Shown here in pieces: positions 8,620 through 18,267 of a stretch of DNA of 64,000 bases. The position numbers were made by a program, and so were the translations under genes. Source of the stretch: Chloroherpeton thalassium ATCC 35110 (GTDB taxonomy: Bacteria > Bacteroidota > Chlorobiia > Chlorobiales > Chloroherpetonaceae); the NCBI RefSeq assembly GCF_000020525.1, contig NC_011026.1, forward strand, positions 1,408,001-1,472,000, written 5' to 3'. Position 1 is the stretch's first letter. The number at the start of each line of letters is the position of its first letter. Under the pieces are notes generated by a model. It worked only from the letters and a program-made list of their open reading frames with translations. It did no database searches and was not told the DNA's origin.

Positions 8620-9876
8620 TTACTTTGGAATTCCGTATTCTTCCAGCACTTTATAGACGTGCTTCGGAACAATCGTCTCAAACTTTTCGGGATAAAAAAG
8701 CTTCACATAGTAATAATTGCGCAAAATGTGGAAATCGATAGTGTAGCGGGCAAACTCAAGTCCTTTGGGGCCTTTTTTGCTCATCATGTAGGTAATCAGC
8801 TTGCCAACCCAAATGGGAATGCGGCGACCAGTTTTGGCTGGCGCTTTGTTGCCAAGCTTGAGTTGTTCTATGGTGCGTTCGACGTTCATTTTAACGGCTT
8901 CGCGAGCGTCGCCAGAAGTTTCCTCCGGGTAAGTGTCCAATTCATCTTCAACGAACTTCAAAAGTTCCTCGCCTTTTTCGGTTCTCAGCAAAACCCACTG
9001 TCTTTTTTCGTTCGGCATAAAAGGTGCGCCAAGATAGCCGACCGTTAAATCCGAAAGGCTATTGACATAATCAAAGCAGCTCATGCAGCTTGGCGCAAAA
9101 ACGCCAATTTGCGAAAGTTCTTGTGGCAAGCTGAAATAAGGCACTTTTTCTATTCGGCCATTGTCGTGTTTCAGATGGACTTGAAAGTCCTGCATGAATT
9201 CGTAGTGGCAAAGCGTTTGGTGAGAACTCGAAATGCGCTCCAAAATCCAGCGCAGTTTTTCCGGCTTGACATTATCTGTACAAGGAATTCCTAAAACATA
9301 AATTTCTGCATCTTTGAGGTAAGGCGAGCGCTTCACGAAGTCTCTTAAAATATGCACATGGCAGGGCGCGCCAACAACAAGCAAGCGCTTCAGTTTTTTC
9401 TCGTAGGCTTCTCCAAGTGAAAGCAGCGCCGGAGCGAGCGCCGGTTTATTGCCTTTGGCTTTGAAAACATCCGCCGTGCTTGTGGCCAGCACCGGTTTGG
9501 GGACAAAAATATCATCTTGGCTATTTTGCACCGCTACCACGCCTTCCACAAATCCTGATTCGAGCGCCTTCGTGCAAATCCGCGTGATGATCCCGCTCCA
9601 TTGCGCGTGCGGAATTGGATTTTTGAGCTGCGCGACAAAGCGTTTTTTGGTGATGCCAAATCGAGATTCTTCGAAACTATTTGGATTGCGTTCGCGCCCG
9701 AAAAGCTCCGACTCCAAACCGCCCAGCCAGCCTACTCGAAATACACAACTTTGAATGCTTTCCTTTGCCGGCCAAGATTTAACCGAGCAAAGGCCACATG
9801 AACTGCACAGCGCTTCGCGTTTTCCTTTTTGCTTATCCACAATCTCCGCTTCAGATGAGTAGGTTGCTTGAGCCAT
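8620..9876 (-). CDS. bciB: 8-vinyl (proto)chlorophyllide reductase, BciB type (FrhB-like iron-sulfur flavoprotein)
   Basis: Reduces the C8 vinyl group of divinyl (proto)chlorophyllide in (bacterio)chlorophyll synthesis. BciB proteins belong to the F420-hydrogenase beta-subunit family and use ferredoxin. Seen in 418 residues: an N-terminal CSSCGLC cluster (C24, C27, C30) with C44 nearby; VVGAPCHV and LGIPCTDN cysteine loops; and APSCMSCFDYVNSLSDLTVG, the second cluster region. The longest frame opens with TTG at 9897, but the ATG at 9876 has a strong GAAGGAG Shine-Dalgarno at 9885-9891, so I use it. No other bch genes are adjacent. FrhB-family relatives with other functions exist, but the length, cysteine pattern and photosynthetic context favour BciB. 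Confidence 0.85.
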   Translation of the reverse strand: MAQATYSSEAEIVDKQKGKREALCSSCGLCSVKSWPAKESIQSCVFRVGWLGGLESELFGRERNPNSFEESRFGITKKRFVAQLKNPIPHAQWSGIITRICTKALESGFVEGVVAVQNSQDDIFVPKPVLATSTADVFKAKGNKPALAPALLSLGEAYEKKLKRLLVVGAPCHVHILRDFVKRSPYLKDAEIYVLGIPCTDNVKPEKLRWILERISSSHQTLCHYEFMQDFQVHLKHDNGRIEKVPYFSLPQELSQIGVFAPSCMSCFDYVNSLSDLTVGYLGAPFMPNEKRQWVLLRTEKGEELLKFVEDELDTYPEETSGDAREAVKMNVERTIEQLKLGNKAPAKTGRRIPIWVGKLITYMMSKKGPKGLEFARYTIDFHILRNYYYVKLFYPEKFETIVPKHVYKVLEEYGIPK

Positions 9877-9884
9877 TCGAAATG

Positions 9885-9891
9885 CTCCTTC
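9885..9891 (-). promoter_or_regulatory. Shine-Dalgarno of bciB
   Basis: GAAGGAG on the minus strand, 8 bases before the ATG at 9876. It decides the start over the upstream TTG at 9897. Confidence 0.8.
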
Positions 9892-9990
9892 TATCAAGTT
9901 TAATCGTTTCGCTAAAGTAAAGAACGGGCTTAAAATACATTCACTTTCAGGTTTATCAAAGCCGGAATTTCACAATGTTTTCCTTGAAGT

Positions 9991-10016
9991 AGCGCCGAGC
10001 AGAAAGCCACGGCGCT
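9991..10016. other. Hairpin downstream of the RND pump gene
   Basis: A 7-bp stem AGCGCCG / CGGCGCT with a 12-base loop, just past the pump stop codon. It could end the tetR-efflux operon but lacks a T-run on the minus strand, so it is not a standard intrinsic terminator. Confidence 0.4.
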
Positions 10017-10031
10017 CTGATTTTAGGGGGC

Positions 10032-13000
10032 TCAGTCGGAAATGGCGTTTCCGGTTTGGGTGGAATCTCCTTTCAGATTGGCCTGTTCAAACGAATCTGA
10101 TTTTTGGAACTTACTGGCAAAATTTCCAACCATGATCGTGAGGTTATCAAACCAAGTATAAACCACCGGAATTAAGACCAGCGTTAAAAACATTGAGCTC
10201 GAAAGGCCGCCGATGAGCGCCCATGCCAAGCCGCTTTTCCACTCCGAGCCGGAGCTGTGAGAAAGGGCAATGGGCATCATCCCAACAACCATGGTGAGTG
10301 TGGTCATCAAGATTGGCCGCAAGCGTTCGCGACCCGCTTCAAGGAGCGCGTCGTGCGTGTTCATGCCTTCTTCGCGCAATTTGTTCGTGAAGTCGACAAG
10401 CAAGATCGCGTTTTTGCCGACCAACCCAACGAGCATAATCACGCCAAGAATCGAGAAAATCGTCAAAGTTTTGGCGCTCAGTGCCAGCGCAAAAAGTGCA
10501 CCGATAATGGCCAGCGGAATCGAGAACAGTACGACAAACGGCCAGGTATAGGAATCGTACAGGGCAACCATAATTAAATACACAAACAAAATGCCAGCCA
10601 TGAACGCAAGGCCAAGCGTGTTTGACGATTCGGCTTGCTGTTTCATATCGCCGTCGTAGGTGATCGTGATGCTTTTGGGAAAAACGCCGCTCGCATAAGA
10701 CGCTGCAACTGTTTTCTTAATATCTGCGCCAACACTGCCGAGCGGACGCCCAACCAATTGCGACATTACCACCACCGAACTGTTTCGGTCTTTTCGTTGT
10801 AGCTTTGTGGGGCCGGTCGTTTGATATACATCGGCAAATTGCCCCAACTCGATAAGCTTGCCATCGCGATTTTTGATCGTGATGTTTTTCACATTTTGGA
10901 TTTTTGAACGGTCAAATTCATCCAGCATCACGCGAATGTCGTATTCATCAGCGCCATCGCGAAACTTTGCTTCGTCGTCGCCGGTGAATGCCACGCGCAA
11001 AGTCGAGCCCACTTCTGCAAGTGTTAAGCCCAAAGCCGCCATTTTTTCGCGGTCGATTTCCACGCGGGTTTCCGGTTTGCCTTCTTCGGAAGAGAGCCGC
11101 ACGTCGACTGTGCCCGAAATAACTTTTAAACTATCGGCCAAAGCCATCGCCGCGTGTTGCACCTCGCTGCGATTTGCGCCATTAACGACGAGCATAATGG
11201 GGGTATCGTCGGCTGTTCCGAAAATACCGATCGGGTTAATCCAGACTTTTATGCCAGGAATCTCCTGCACCTTGCGCCGAATTTCGTTGCTGATAATCTC
11301 CGTCGATCGTGCGCGTTCATCTTTTGGAACGAGCGTCACCGTAATCTGCGTGATGTTGTTGGACGATTGGCCAATAATTCCCTCGCTGGATGTGCCCACA
11401 TTGACGAACAGTTTTTTTACTTCGGGAATGGCGCTGATCACTTGCTCCACATGTTGCGAGATGTAGTTCGTTTGCTCCAATGTTGCGCCAGGATCGGTTT
11501 GAATGGTGACGGCAAACTCGCCTCTATCGGCAGACGACATAAACTCCGCGCCAACAAAGCCGCCGCCCAAAAGAAGGACTGACGAAATGAAAAGCAGCGT
11601 GGTAATTACACCAACTTTCCAACGATTTCCCAAACCCCATTTGAGCAGAGATATGTAGTTATCAGAGAATTTGTCATAGCCCGCTTCAAACGCAAGGGCA
11701 ATTTTCCCAAGCAATGTTTTTTTCGTCAACCGCTCGATTTTGGAAAAACGCGATGCCAAAGTAGGCGTGATCGTGAAGGAAACGAAAAGGCTAAGCAAGG
11801 TGGAAACCACCATCACAATCGCAAACTCGCGCATAATATTTCCGACCAAGCCGGTCGCGAGCGATAGCGGAAAAAATACCACCACATCCACCATTGTGAT
11901 GGATAGCGCCGTGAAACCGATTTCATTTCGTCCGCGCAAAGCCGCCGTTCGTCGATCTTCGCCCATTTCCAAATGCCGGTAAATATTTTCGAGTACCACG
12001 ATGGAGTCGTCTACCAAAATGCCGACGACAAGCGAAAGGGCCAGCAAGGTCATCAGGTTGAGCGTGTAGCCCAGCGCATACATGGCGATGAATGTGGAGA
12101 TCAACGACGCCGGAATGGCGACCATCACGATAAGCGAGTTGCGAATGCTATGCAAGAAAAGTAGCATCACCAAGGCAACCATCACCACCGCAATGGCGAG
12201 ATCGGACTTGACCGCGTCGGCAGCATCGATCGTGAAAAGCGACGCGTCTTGGGCGATATCGAAATTGAGTTTCATTTCAGAATTCAGCGATTCCAGCTTG
12301 CTCAAACTCTGTCGAACGTTTCTGCTCACTTCCACGCCGTTTGCGCCCGATTGCTTTTGAATCAAAACACCAACCGCTTCTCTGCCATTAACGCGGCTCA
12401 GTGCGGTGGTTTCTTTCTGGCCGTCTTGCACTTCGGCGATGTTGCGCAGCTTGATTTCATTTCCTTTTTCGTCGCGAGAGATAACCAAATTGCGAAGGGC
12501 TTCAATCGAGGAAAGTTTTCCCGCAATGCGAACAATGTATTGGCCGTCGTTGTCGTCAATTTTTCCGGTTGGAAAGTCCATGTTCGACGCTTTCAGCATC
12601 TCGGTGACTTCCAAAAGCGAGAGGTTGTAGGCGCGAAGTTTATCCGCGTCCAGATTAACCCGAATTTCTCGCTCGTCGCCGCCCACCAAAATGACCTGCC
12701 CGACGCCATCGACTTTGGCCAGTTCCGGCTTGACTTCGTCTTTCAAAAATTGGTAAAACTGCGTGTTGGGCATTTCCGCGGTTGCGCCGATTCGCAAGAC
12801 CGGCACTTCGTCGAGCGCAAACTTCGAAATAACGGGCGATTTGGCGTCTTCGGGGAAGGTTTCCAAAATTTCATTGACGCGCCGCTGAACATCTTGCAGC
12901 GCAAGGTCGACATCTTTTTCCTGGTCAAATTCAATGACCGTTGTCGAAATTCCTTCTGCCGCCGTCGAAGAAATGGTTTCAATTTTATCAATTCCCGAAA

Positions 13001-13211
13001 CGGCTTCTTCAACCGGTTTGGTGATCGACGTTTCAACCTCCGTGGGCGAGGCGCCCGGATAAACGATCGCGATGGACACATACGGCGGCGTGATTTTTGG
13101 CAGCAGTTCGTATTTCAACTGATTGTAGCTAAACAGCCCCAGCACACCTAAAACGGAAAAAATCACCACAACGAGCGTGGGTCGCTTGATGGATATTTCG
13201 GTAATCGTCAT
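10032..13211 (-). CDS. RND-family efflux pump, inner-membrane transporter (AcrB/MexB-like)
   Basis: Proton-driven tripartite efflux pump of the hydrophobe/amphiphile (HAE1) family. The 1059 residues show N-terminal ISIKRPTLVVVIFSVLGVLG (TM1), a periplasmic loop with YPGASPTEVE, and the TM4 proton-relay pair in GILVDDSIVVLENIYRH. The second half repeats the fold, ending with LVGLVGKNAILLVDF and GRERLRPILMT. The ATG at 13211 gives the canonical MTITEISIKRPT start; an upstream in-frame TTG at 13277 would begin 9 bases after the fusion-protein stop and cannot be excluded. It is the last gene of a tetR-MFP-RND operon. No TolC-like gene is present, so the outer-membrane partner must be elsewhere. 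Confidence 0.93.
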   Translation of the reverse strand: MTITEISIKRPTLVVVIFSVLGVLGLFSYNQLKYELLPKITPPYVSIAIVYPGASPTEVETSITKPVEEAVSGIDKIETISSTAAEGISTTVIEFDQEKDVDLALQDVQRRVNEILETFPEDAKSPVISKFALDEVPVLRIGATAEMPNTQFYQFLKDEVKPELAKVDGVGQVILVGGDEREIRVNLDADKLRAYNLSLLEVTEMLKASNMDFPTGKIDDNDGQYIVRIAGKLSSIEALRNLVISRDEKGNEIKLRNIAEVQDGQKETTALSRVNGREAVGVLIQKQSGANGVEVSRNVRQSLSKLESLNSEMKLNFDIAQDASLFTIDAADAVKSDLAIAVVMVALVMLLFLHSIRNSLIVMVAIPASLISTFIAMYALGYTLNLMTLLALSLVVGILVDDSIVVLENIYRHLEMGEDRRTAALRGRNEIGFTALSITMVDVVVFFPLSLATGLVGNIMREFAIVMVVSTLLSLFVSFTITPTLASRFSKIERLTKKTLLGKIALAFEAGYDKFSDNYISLLKWGLGNRWKVGVITTLLFISSVLLLGGGFVGAEFMSSADRGEFAVTIQTDPGATLEQTNYISQHVEQVISAIPEVKKLFVNVGTSSEGIIGQSSNNITQITVTLVPKDERARSTEIISNEIRRKVQEIPGIKVWINPIGIFGTADDTPIMLVVNGANRSEVQHAAMALADSLKVISGTVDVRLSSEEGKPETRVEIDREKMAALGLTLAEVGSTLRVAFTGDDEAKFRDGADEYDIRVMLDEFDRSKIQNVKNITIKNRDGKLIELGQFADVYQTTGPTKLQRKDRNSSVVVMSQLVGRPLGSVGADIKKTVAASYASGVFPKSITITYDGDMKQQAESSNTLGLAFMAGILFVYLIMVALYDSYTWPFVVLFSIPLAIIGALFALALSAKTLTIFSILGVIMLVGLVGKNAILLVDFTNKLREEGMNTHDALLEAGRERLRPILMTTLTMVVGMMPIALSHSSGSEWKSGLAWALIGGLSSSMFLTLVLIPVVYTWFDNLTIMVGNFASKFQKSDSFEQANLKGDSTQTGNAISD

Positions 13212-13286
13212 CGTACTAAATTTGAGAATTTTAGGATGAAACCCTTTTTCGTCACTCGCTTCTTTCTCTGCGCCCAATGACGGGTT

Positions 13287-14351
13287 TTATGGCATTTGGC
13301 TGACTATTTTCACAGGAATGCCGTTGCGAAGATTTTGTTGGCCGCTTAGCACAACGGTGTCGCCTTCTTTCAAGCCGTTGGAAATTTCCAAGCTGGTGCC
13401 GGTTGTGCTGCCCACTTCAATCTTTGTGAGTGTGGCTACGCCGTTTTCAACGACATACACTTGCGGTTCTTTGATGCTGCCAACAAGCACGCTACGCGGA
13501 AGCATTAAGCCTTCTTTGTCTTGAATCGATAAAAAGGTGACATGCCCAAACATGCCGGATTTAAGCGGATGCTGTTTGCTATTTTTTAGCGTGATTTCCA
13601 CAGGATAATTGTGCACCTGATCGGCTTTGTCGCTGATACTTTTGATTTTTCCATCAAAAATCACGTTCGGGTACACATCCGTTGCCACAGCCACGCTATC
13701 GCCAACTTTCAGTTTAAACACATCGGTTTCTGGCACATTTACATTGACTTTCAAGCGGGAAATATTCACCACATTGGCAACCACCATGCCGGGTTGCACC
13801 ATGTCGCCCAAGTCGACATCGCGCGCAGAAATCACGCCGGTTACCGGTGTTTTGATTTTGGTATCCTCGTATTGGCGGCGCGCCACAATGAAGTTGGCTT
13901 CGGCGGCTTCAAACGTCAATCGCGTGCTTTCGAGCTGCGACTCCGAAATGGCGCCTTGCTTAAATAGTTCTTGATAGCGCTCATAATCCTTCTGTGCTTT
14001 TTCGTAGTCGACTTTGCGCACTTTGAATTCAGCCAGCTTCAGCTCGTCATCGACTTGAACCAACACGGCGCCCGCTTGACGCCAATCGCCGATTTCAGAA
14101 AGCACATGGGTTACTTTTCCTTGGGTTTCAGAAATAATGGCGACATCGTTTTCGGCGACAATCGTTCCCACCATCGAAAGCGATTGCTTGACGAGCCCTT
14201 TTTTTACCGCTGTAACCGACACGGGAATTTCGCTTAACTTTGCGCCGGCAATATTGGCTTTGGCTTCCATTTCGCTTTTATTCTTCAGCAGAATGCCGAC
14301 AATTGCAGCAATTGCGACAACCACAACCACAATGAGCTTGGCCTTTTTCAT
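13287..14351 (-). CDS. RND efflux membrane-fusion protein (periplasmic adaptor)
   Basis: Adaptor linking the RND pump to an outer-membrane channel. The 354 residues have one N-terminal membrane anchor (KLIVVVVVAIAAIVGILL). Next come a lipoyl/barrel-sandwich half (ISETQGKVTHVLSEIGDWRQAG), a short alpha-hairpin (YEKAQKDYERYQELFKQGAIS), the second lipoyl half (IKTPVTGVISARDVDLGDMV) and a beta-barrel. ATG start. It sits 60 bases downstream of the tetR gene and directly upstream of the pump gene, consistent with one operon. Confidence 0.93.
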   Translation of the reverse strand: MKKAKLIVVVVVAIAAIVGILLKNKSEMEAKANIAGAKLSEIPVSVTAVKKGLVKQSLSMVGTIVAENDVAIISETQGKVTHVLSEIGDWRQAGAVLVQVDDELKLAEFKVRKVDYEKAQKDYERYQELFKQGAISESQLESTRLTFEAAEANFIVARRQYEDTKIKTPVTGVISARDVDLGDMVQPGMVVANVVNISRLKVNVNVPETDVFKLKVGDSVAVATDVYPNVIFDGKIKSISDKADQVHNYPVEITLKNSKQHPLKSGMFGHVTFLSIQDKEGLMLPRSVLVGSIKEPQVYVVENGVATLTKIEVGSTTGTSLEISNGLKEGDTVVLSGQQNLRNGIPVKIVSQMP

Positions 14352-14411
14352 TGTCCGATTTTCCTATGGGTGAAATTTTCAGTTATAAGTTATTTCTCTT
14401 GTGAAACACGC

Positions 14412-15077
14412 TTAGGTTGATGCGTCATTCTTGTCAGATTTTTTGACCTGAAAACTGCGAGTCATGCGATCTGAAATTTCAAGAACGAACTGCTCCGTAT
14501 CTATATCACTGAACATGGGCAGAATTTTCCGCTTTTCGGTTGAAAGCATAATGGCGCCCCAAGTGGCTGCCCACGCCATAAGCACCAGGATTTTGGCATC
14601 TGTAGATGGCTCGTAATGTCCTTGTGAAATGCCCTCTTCAACAACTTTCTGAAGCTTTTCGACGCCCGACATTTGAAGCAGGCGAATGTGTTGCAATTGA
14701 TTCTGATCGACCTTGTCGCTTAAAAGCCCTGAATCCATCATCATCATCACCTGATAATAATCATGGTGAGTTTGGGTAAATCCATAGTAAGCTTTGGTGA
14801 CATTGCGAACTTTTTCCTCAATCGATTCGCCGGCTTCGATGGCTTCGTCAAACATGTTGTGCAAGATATCCAGGCCGTCTTCCATCAAGGCTAAATACAA
14901 ATCTTCTTTGCTCTTGAAGTAGAGATAAAGCGTGCCTTTTGCTAATTGGCTGCGTTCAGCGATCATGTCCATCGAGGCTTGCTGAAAGCCTTTTTCAAAG
15001 AAAACTTCCGTTGCAGCTTTTAGAATACTTTTTCGGCGCTGTTCTTTTTCACGCTCTTTTCGGCTGGTAATTCCCAT
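14412..15077 (-). CDS. TetR/AcrR-family transcriptional repressor
   Basis: Likely repressor of the downstream efflux operon. The 221 residues begin MGITSRKEREKEQRRKSIL. The helix-turn-helix region ATEVFFEKGFQQASMDMIAERS, followed by LAKGTLYLYFKSKEDLYLAL, is a typical TetR N-terminal DNA-binding domain; the rest is the all-helical ligand domain. The longest frame starts with TTG at 15119 inside the palindrome at 15109-15125; the ATG at 15077 leaves that palindrome upstream as an operator. Ligand unknown. Confidence 0.9.
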   Translation of the reverse strand: MGITSRKEREKEQRRKSILKAATEVFFEKGFQQASMDMIAERSQLAKGTLYLYFKSKEDLYLALMEDGLDILHNMFDEAIEAGESIEEKVRNVTKAYYGFTQTHHDYYQVMMMMDSGLLSDKVDQNQLQHIRLLQMSGVEKLQKVVEEGISQGHYEPSTDAKILVLMAWAATWGAIMLSTEKRKILPMFSDIDTEQFVLEISDRMTRSFQVKKSDKNDAST

Positions 15078-15100
15078 GACATTCTGTAATGATGACGGTT

Positions 15101-15130
15101 GGTCATTTAATGACTTCAAGTCATTTAATG
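15101..15130. promoter_or_regulatory. Palindromic operator candidate upstream of the tetR-efflux operon
   Basis: A perfect inverted repeat AATGACTTCAAGTCATT (15109-15125; 8-base arms, one central base) is extended by near-symmetric TCATTTAATG flanks. It lies 31-48 bases before the TetR ATG at 15077. TetR regulators typically bind such palindromes in their own promoter; binding here is inferred. Confidence 0.65.
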
Positions 15131-15364
15131 GCGCAAAAGTAACGGAATGTTTCCGATTTTACAATCCACCATCCGATATTTTCAATTGAATTACAGGAAT
15201 TTAACAGCAAAAACGCGCCTTTTGCGAAGCCGTTGCTGAGCGCGTATAAGGAAGCTGTTTTACGGGCGTTCGAGGATTTTGGATCGAGGGAAAGATGCGT
15301 TTTTTCATTTTCAACGCGAAATCACTAAGTGAAAAGCGATCAACAATCGAGCGAAAATTTGGCT

Positions 15365-18247
15365 TTACTCAAAAATAGCAACCGGCTGATCTCGCTTTTC
15401 GACTTCAATATCTTGAAGCTGCGGCGCTTTTAAGCCGATTTTGAAATAATAACTCCGATACGTGCCAACGGGCGTCCACTGAAAACTCATTTGCCAACAG
15501 TGCAAATCGCGGTTGATGTAGATCGTTGGGAAATTGAATTTATGATCGCTGAAATTATAGGTGACGTAGGTTCTGAGTTGCCAGTTGGTTGTTGGCGAAA
15601 TTCGAAACGACGTGCTAAGCTGAGCGTCGAGTTCGGCAGGTTCAAGCGGGTCGCTTTCGTCTATGGTAAAGTTCATGTTGAGTGTCATTTGCCAAGGCAT
15701 GCCAAATTGCGTGTTTCGTCCAAACTCGCGGTTAAAGTCCGTTGGCACCAGTCCGCTACTCGATTCGTCCTGATTGTTTCGATTTAAACTATCCAGTGGG
15801 CTTTGCGCGCCTGGCAGGCTACCTTGTGGGCTACCTTGCAGGCTTTTGGATTTTTCCCCTTTCAGCGTTGAGGACATATTAAAACTGGCGCTGATGAGCC
15901 GCAGCGGTGAGCCGGTGTCTTTGATGTAAAGCTTGTTGATTTTATCGCCAGTTTCTTTGTCATAGGTGTAAAAATCGTAGGTAGCGCTGGCGCTGAGCGT
16001 TAAGTATGGAGAAAGGGTGGTGGTTGAAGCCGAAAGTTTCAGCTGTGAAATATTGAGCGAATCCGCCGCGAAGTTGTATCCAGAGGAAGCGGTAAGCGAA
16101 AGGAACTGAAACGTGGATTCCTCGCGGCTTGGGTCGTCGATAGCTTTGGTGCTGTCCATCGATTTGACTTTCGCTTCAAAAATGTTGGAAAGGCTGATGC
16201 CGAGCGTTTGGCTTTCGCCCGAGCTTGGGCTATAAAGCGAGTTTTCGAAGCGACTGTAGCGCACCTCGTCGCCATCTTCATCGATGTATGATTTATAATA
16301 GCCATAAGTGCCGCGAGAAAAATCGGGCGAGTAACTATAGCTCAAGTTTGGCACAAGCGTGTGGCGAAGGGCTTTTAGGCCAAGCAATCCTTCCAAAATG
16401 CCCGTGCCGAGCACGCCATAGAGGCGCGTTTGTACCGAGGTTGTCAGCGAGTATGTGTAGAATTTGTTCAAACCGCGTGTTTCTACTTCCGTGACCGTTG
16501 AGTCTTCCTCGTTAAAGATTTTTTCAACGGTTCTATCCACGAGATATTCATTGAGGGTAAGGCTGGTATTCACGTTGAAATTGCCAAAAAGTGTGGATTG
16601 CATAGAAAGCGGCATCGCAATTTTGACGCCGGAAACATCGCTGTAAGGCGCGGTGTGCTTAATTCTTCCCGTTGTGTTGATGCTTTGAGAAAAGGTCGCC
16701 TGAAACGCCGATGAAAAGGTGTGTTGCAAGCTCAGCTTCATGTTTGAAGTTGCCGTCCAGTTTGCCGTGTGGCTGCTTTCGGTGGTGTTGAACGAGCCGC
16801 TCATGGACGTACTTGGGGTGAATGCCAGCTTTTCCCAGATTTTATCGCCTGTGCTGCGTCGGCCTTTAAACGGATAAAATTGGCCTTGATAAAGCGAGAG
16901 CGAGAAGGACTCTGAAAGGTTTTTCTCGTCGAGCTCTTGCGTTCGTTGGTAGCTGAGCGAAAGGCTTCGCTGCCCTTCGGCAAAGGTTTTGGTGAATGAC
17001 GCGTAAGAAGTGGCTTGTTGGCTGATAATGTCTGTTGCATCAAATGTGTTCAGGCTGTAGGCTGTGGTATTTTGGCTGGCAAACTTCAGGTTAATTTTCG
17101 CTTTTGCTGACGGATCAAATTCCTGATTATGGGTGATTTCCACGTTCCAGCCATCGACTTTTTCAAAACCAGGATCGCCTTCTTCGTTATCGAATTCTCG
17201 TTGAAATTCCGCTGAAATGTTTCCCGATAGGTGATACCGCTCGGCATAACGAAAACGCGTGCGCATTCGCCAGCTTCCTTTCAAGCTGATGTCGCCTTCG
17301 TTCAGCCAATCCATGTAGTCGTTAATGTACCAGTAGTAGCCGCCTTCTGAAATGTTGTAGCCAATTTGGCTATCGTAGCCGTAGCTCGGAATAACGATGC
17401 CCGACGTTTGTCCCGATTTGGAAGGGAAAAACATAAATGGCAGGGCAAATAACGGCACGCCTTCCACATAAAGCACGAGTGGGCGAGCGATGACCCGATC
17501 GCCGGGAATGATTTTCATTTTCGCGCCATAAAACCAATAGTGCGGCGGATCGTGATTGCAGGTGGTGTAGCGTCCGCCTTCTACATAAAGCTCGCCAGTT
17601 TCGCGCCGTTTGATGTGCTCGCCTTTATAGTAGCCGTCATCGATTTGGGTATAAACTTCGGTGATTTTCCCTCGCTTGGTCTTGAAATTATACGTCATTT
17701 TTGCGGCTTCGTATTCGCCGCTATCGTCTTGAAAAACAGGAATGGCCAACCCAAATTTTGTGGAATCGAACGCCGATTCGGCGTGCAACTCGTTTTTCTG
17801 CATATCGATCGCAATTTCGGGCGCTTGCAGCTTAAACTCCTGATAATCGATTTTTCCTTCGCCGTGCAAATAGACCATTTTTCCGGTTAGGTCATAAATG
17901 ACGGAATCGCGAGCGGTGTAGTAGATAGCGCTATCAAGTGCGCCTTTTGGTTTTTTCGTTTTGCCAAGTTCGGTTTTAAGCGAGTCGGCGGTGTTTTGCA
18001 GCAAACTATCTTGTTGCAAACTATCGGGAAAAAGTTCGTGAAATTTTCTTGTGGCGGCGCTATCGGAAATGGCGAGAAGTTTTGCGGAGAGCGTTTGCGC
18101 TGAGTCTGGCACAGAAAAGGACGTATCTTGAAGGGCAGTCGTCGCCGCTGATGTTGCGGTAAGGCGCTCGCTGCTGGCACAGCCTTGAAAAAAAAGCTGC
18201 ATGCAGAAAAAGAGCAAAAAAACGCCAGAAAGAGGCTTACGAGTCAT
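15365..18247 (-). CDS. lptD: LptD-like LPS-assembly outer-membrane protein
   Basis: Large outer-membrane beta-barrel protein related to LptD/OstA, which inserts lipopolysaccharide into the outer leaflet. The 960 residues open with a secretion signal ending in FFQGC, which may be a lipobox. An OstA-like beta-jellyroll follows (YLHGEGKIDYQEFKLQAPEI, then ELHAESAFDSTKFGLAIPVF), and then a long barrel with alternating aromatic residues. The frame can begin with TTG at 18271 overlapping the upstream stop; the ATG at 18247 fits the signal peptide better. It follows the heparinase-family gene by 20 bases, so the two are likely co-transcribed. Confidence 0.8.
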   Translation of the reverse strand: MTRKPLSGVFLLFFCMQLFFQGCASSERLTATSAATTALQDTSFSVPDSAQTLSAKLLAISDSAATRKFHELFPDSLQQDSLLQNTADSLKTELGKTKKPKGALDSAIYYTARDSVIYDLTGKMVYLHGEGKIDYQEFKLQAPEIAIDMQKNELHAESAFDSTKFGLAIPVFQDDSGEYEAAKMTYNFKTKRGKITEVYTQIDDGYYKGEHIKRRETGELYVEGGRYTTCNHDPPHYWFYGAKMKIIPGDRVIARPLVLYVEGVPLFALPFMFFPSKSGQTSGIVIPSYGYDSQIGYNISEGGYYWYINDYMDWLNEGDISLKGSWRMRTRFRYAERYHLSGNISAEFQREFDNEEGDPGFEKVDGWNVEITHNQEFDPSAKAKINLKFASQNTTAYSLNTFDATDIISQQATSYASFTKTFAEGQRSLSLSYQRTQELDEKNLSESFSLSLYQGQFYPFKGRRSTGDKIWEKLAFTPSTSMSGSFNTTESSHTANWTATSNMKLSLQHTFSSAFQATFSQSINTTGRIKHTAPYSDVSGVKIAMPLSMQSTLFGNFNVNTSLTLNEYLVDRTVEKIFNEEDSTVTEVETRGLNKFYTYSLTTSVQTRLYGVLGTGILEGLLGLKALRHTLVPNLSYSYSPDFSRGTYGYYKSYIDEDGDEVRYSRFENSLYSPSSGESQTLGISLSNIFEAKVKSMDSTKAIDDPSREESTFQFLSLTASSGYNFAADSLNISQLKLSASTTTLSPYLTLSASATYDFYTYDKETGDKINKLYIKDTGSPLRLISASFNMSSTLKGEKSKSLQGSPQGSLPGAQSPLDSLNRNNQDESSSGLVPTDFNREFGRNTQFGMPWQMTLNMNFTIDESDPLEPAELDAQLSTSFRISPTTNWQLRTYVTYNFSDHKFNFPTIYINRDLHCWQMSFQWTPVGTYRSYYFKIGLKAPQLQDIEVEKRDQPVAIFE

Positions 18248-18267
18248 ATATGTTCTAATGCTAGGTT

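Noticed and set aside
12249-13151. 300-residue frame on the plus strand opposite the RND pump gene.
   Set aside because: Shadow of a strongly coding minus-strand gene; Phe/Asn-rich composition and no recognisable fold.
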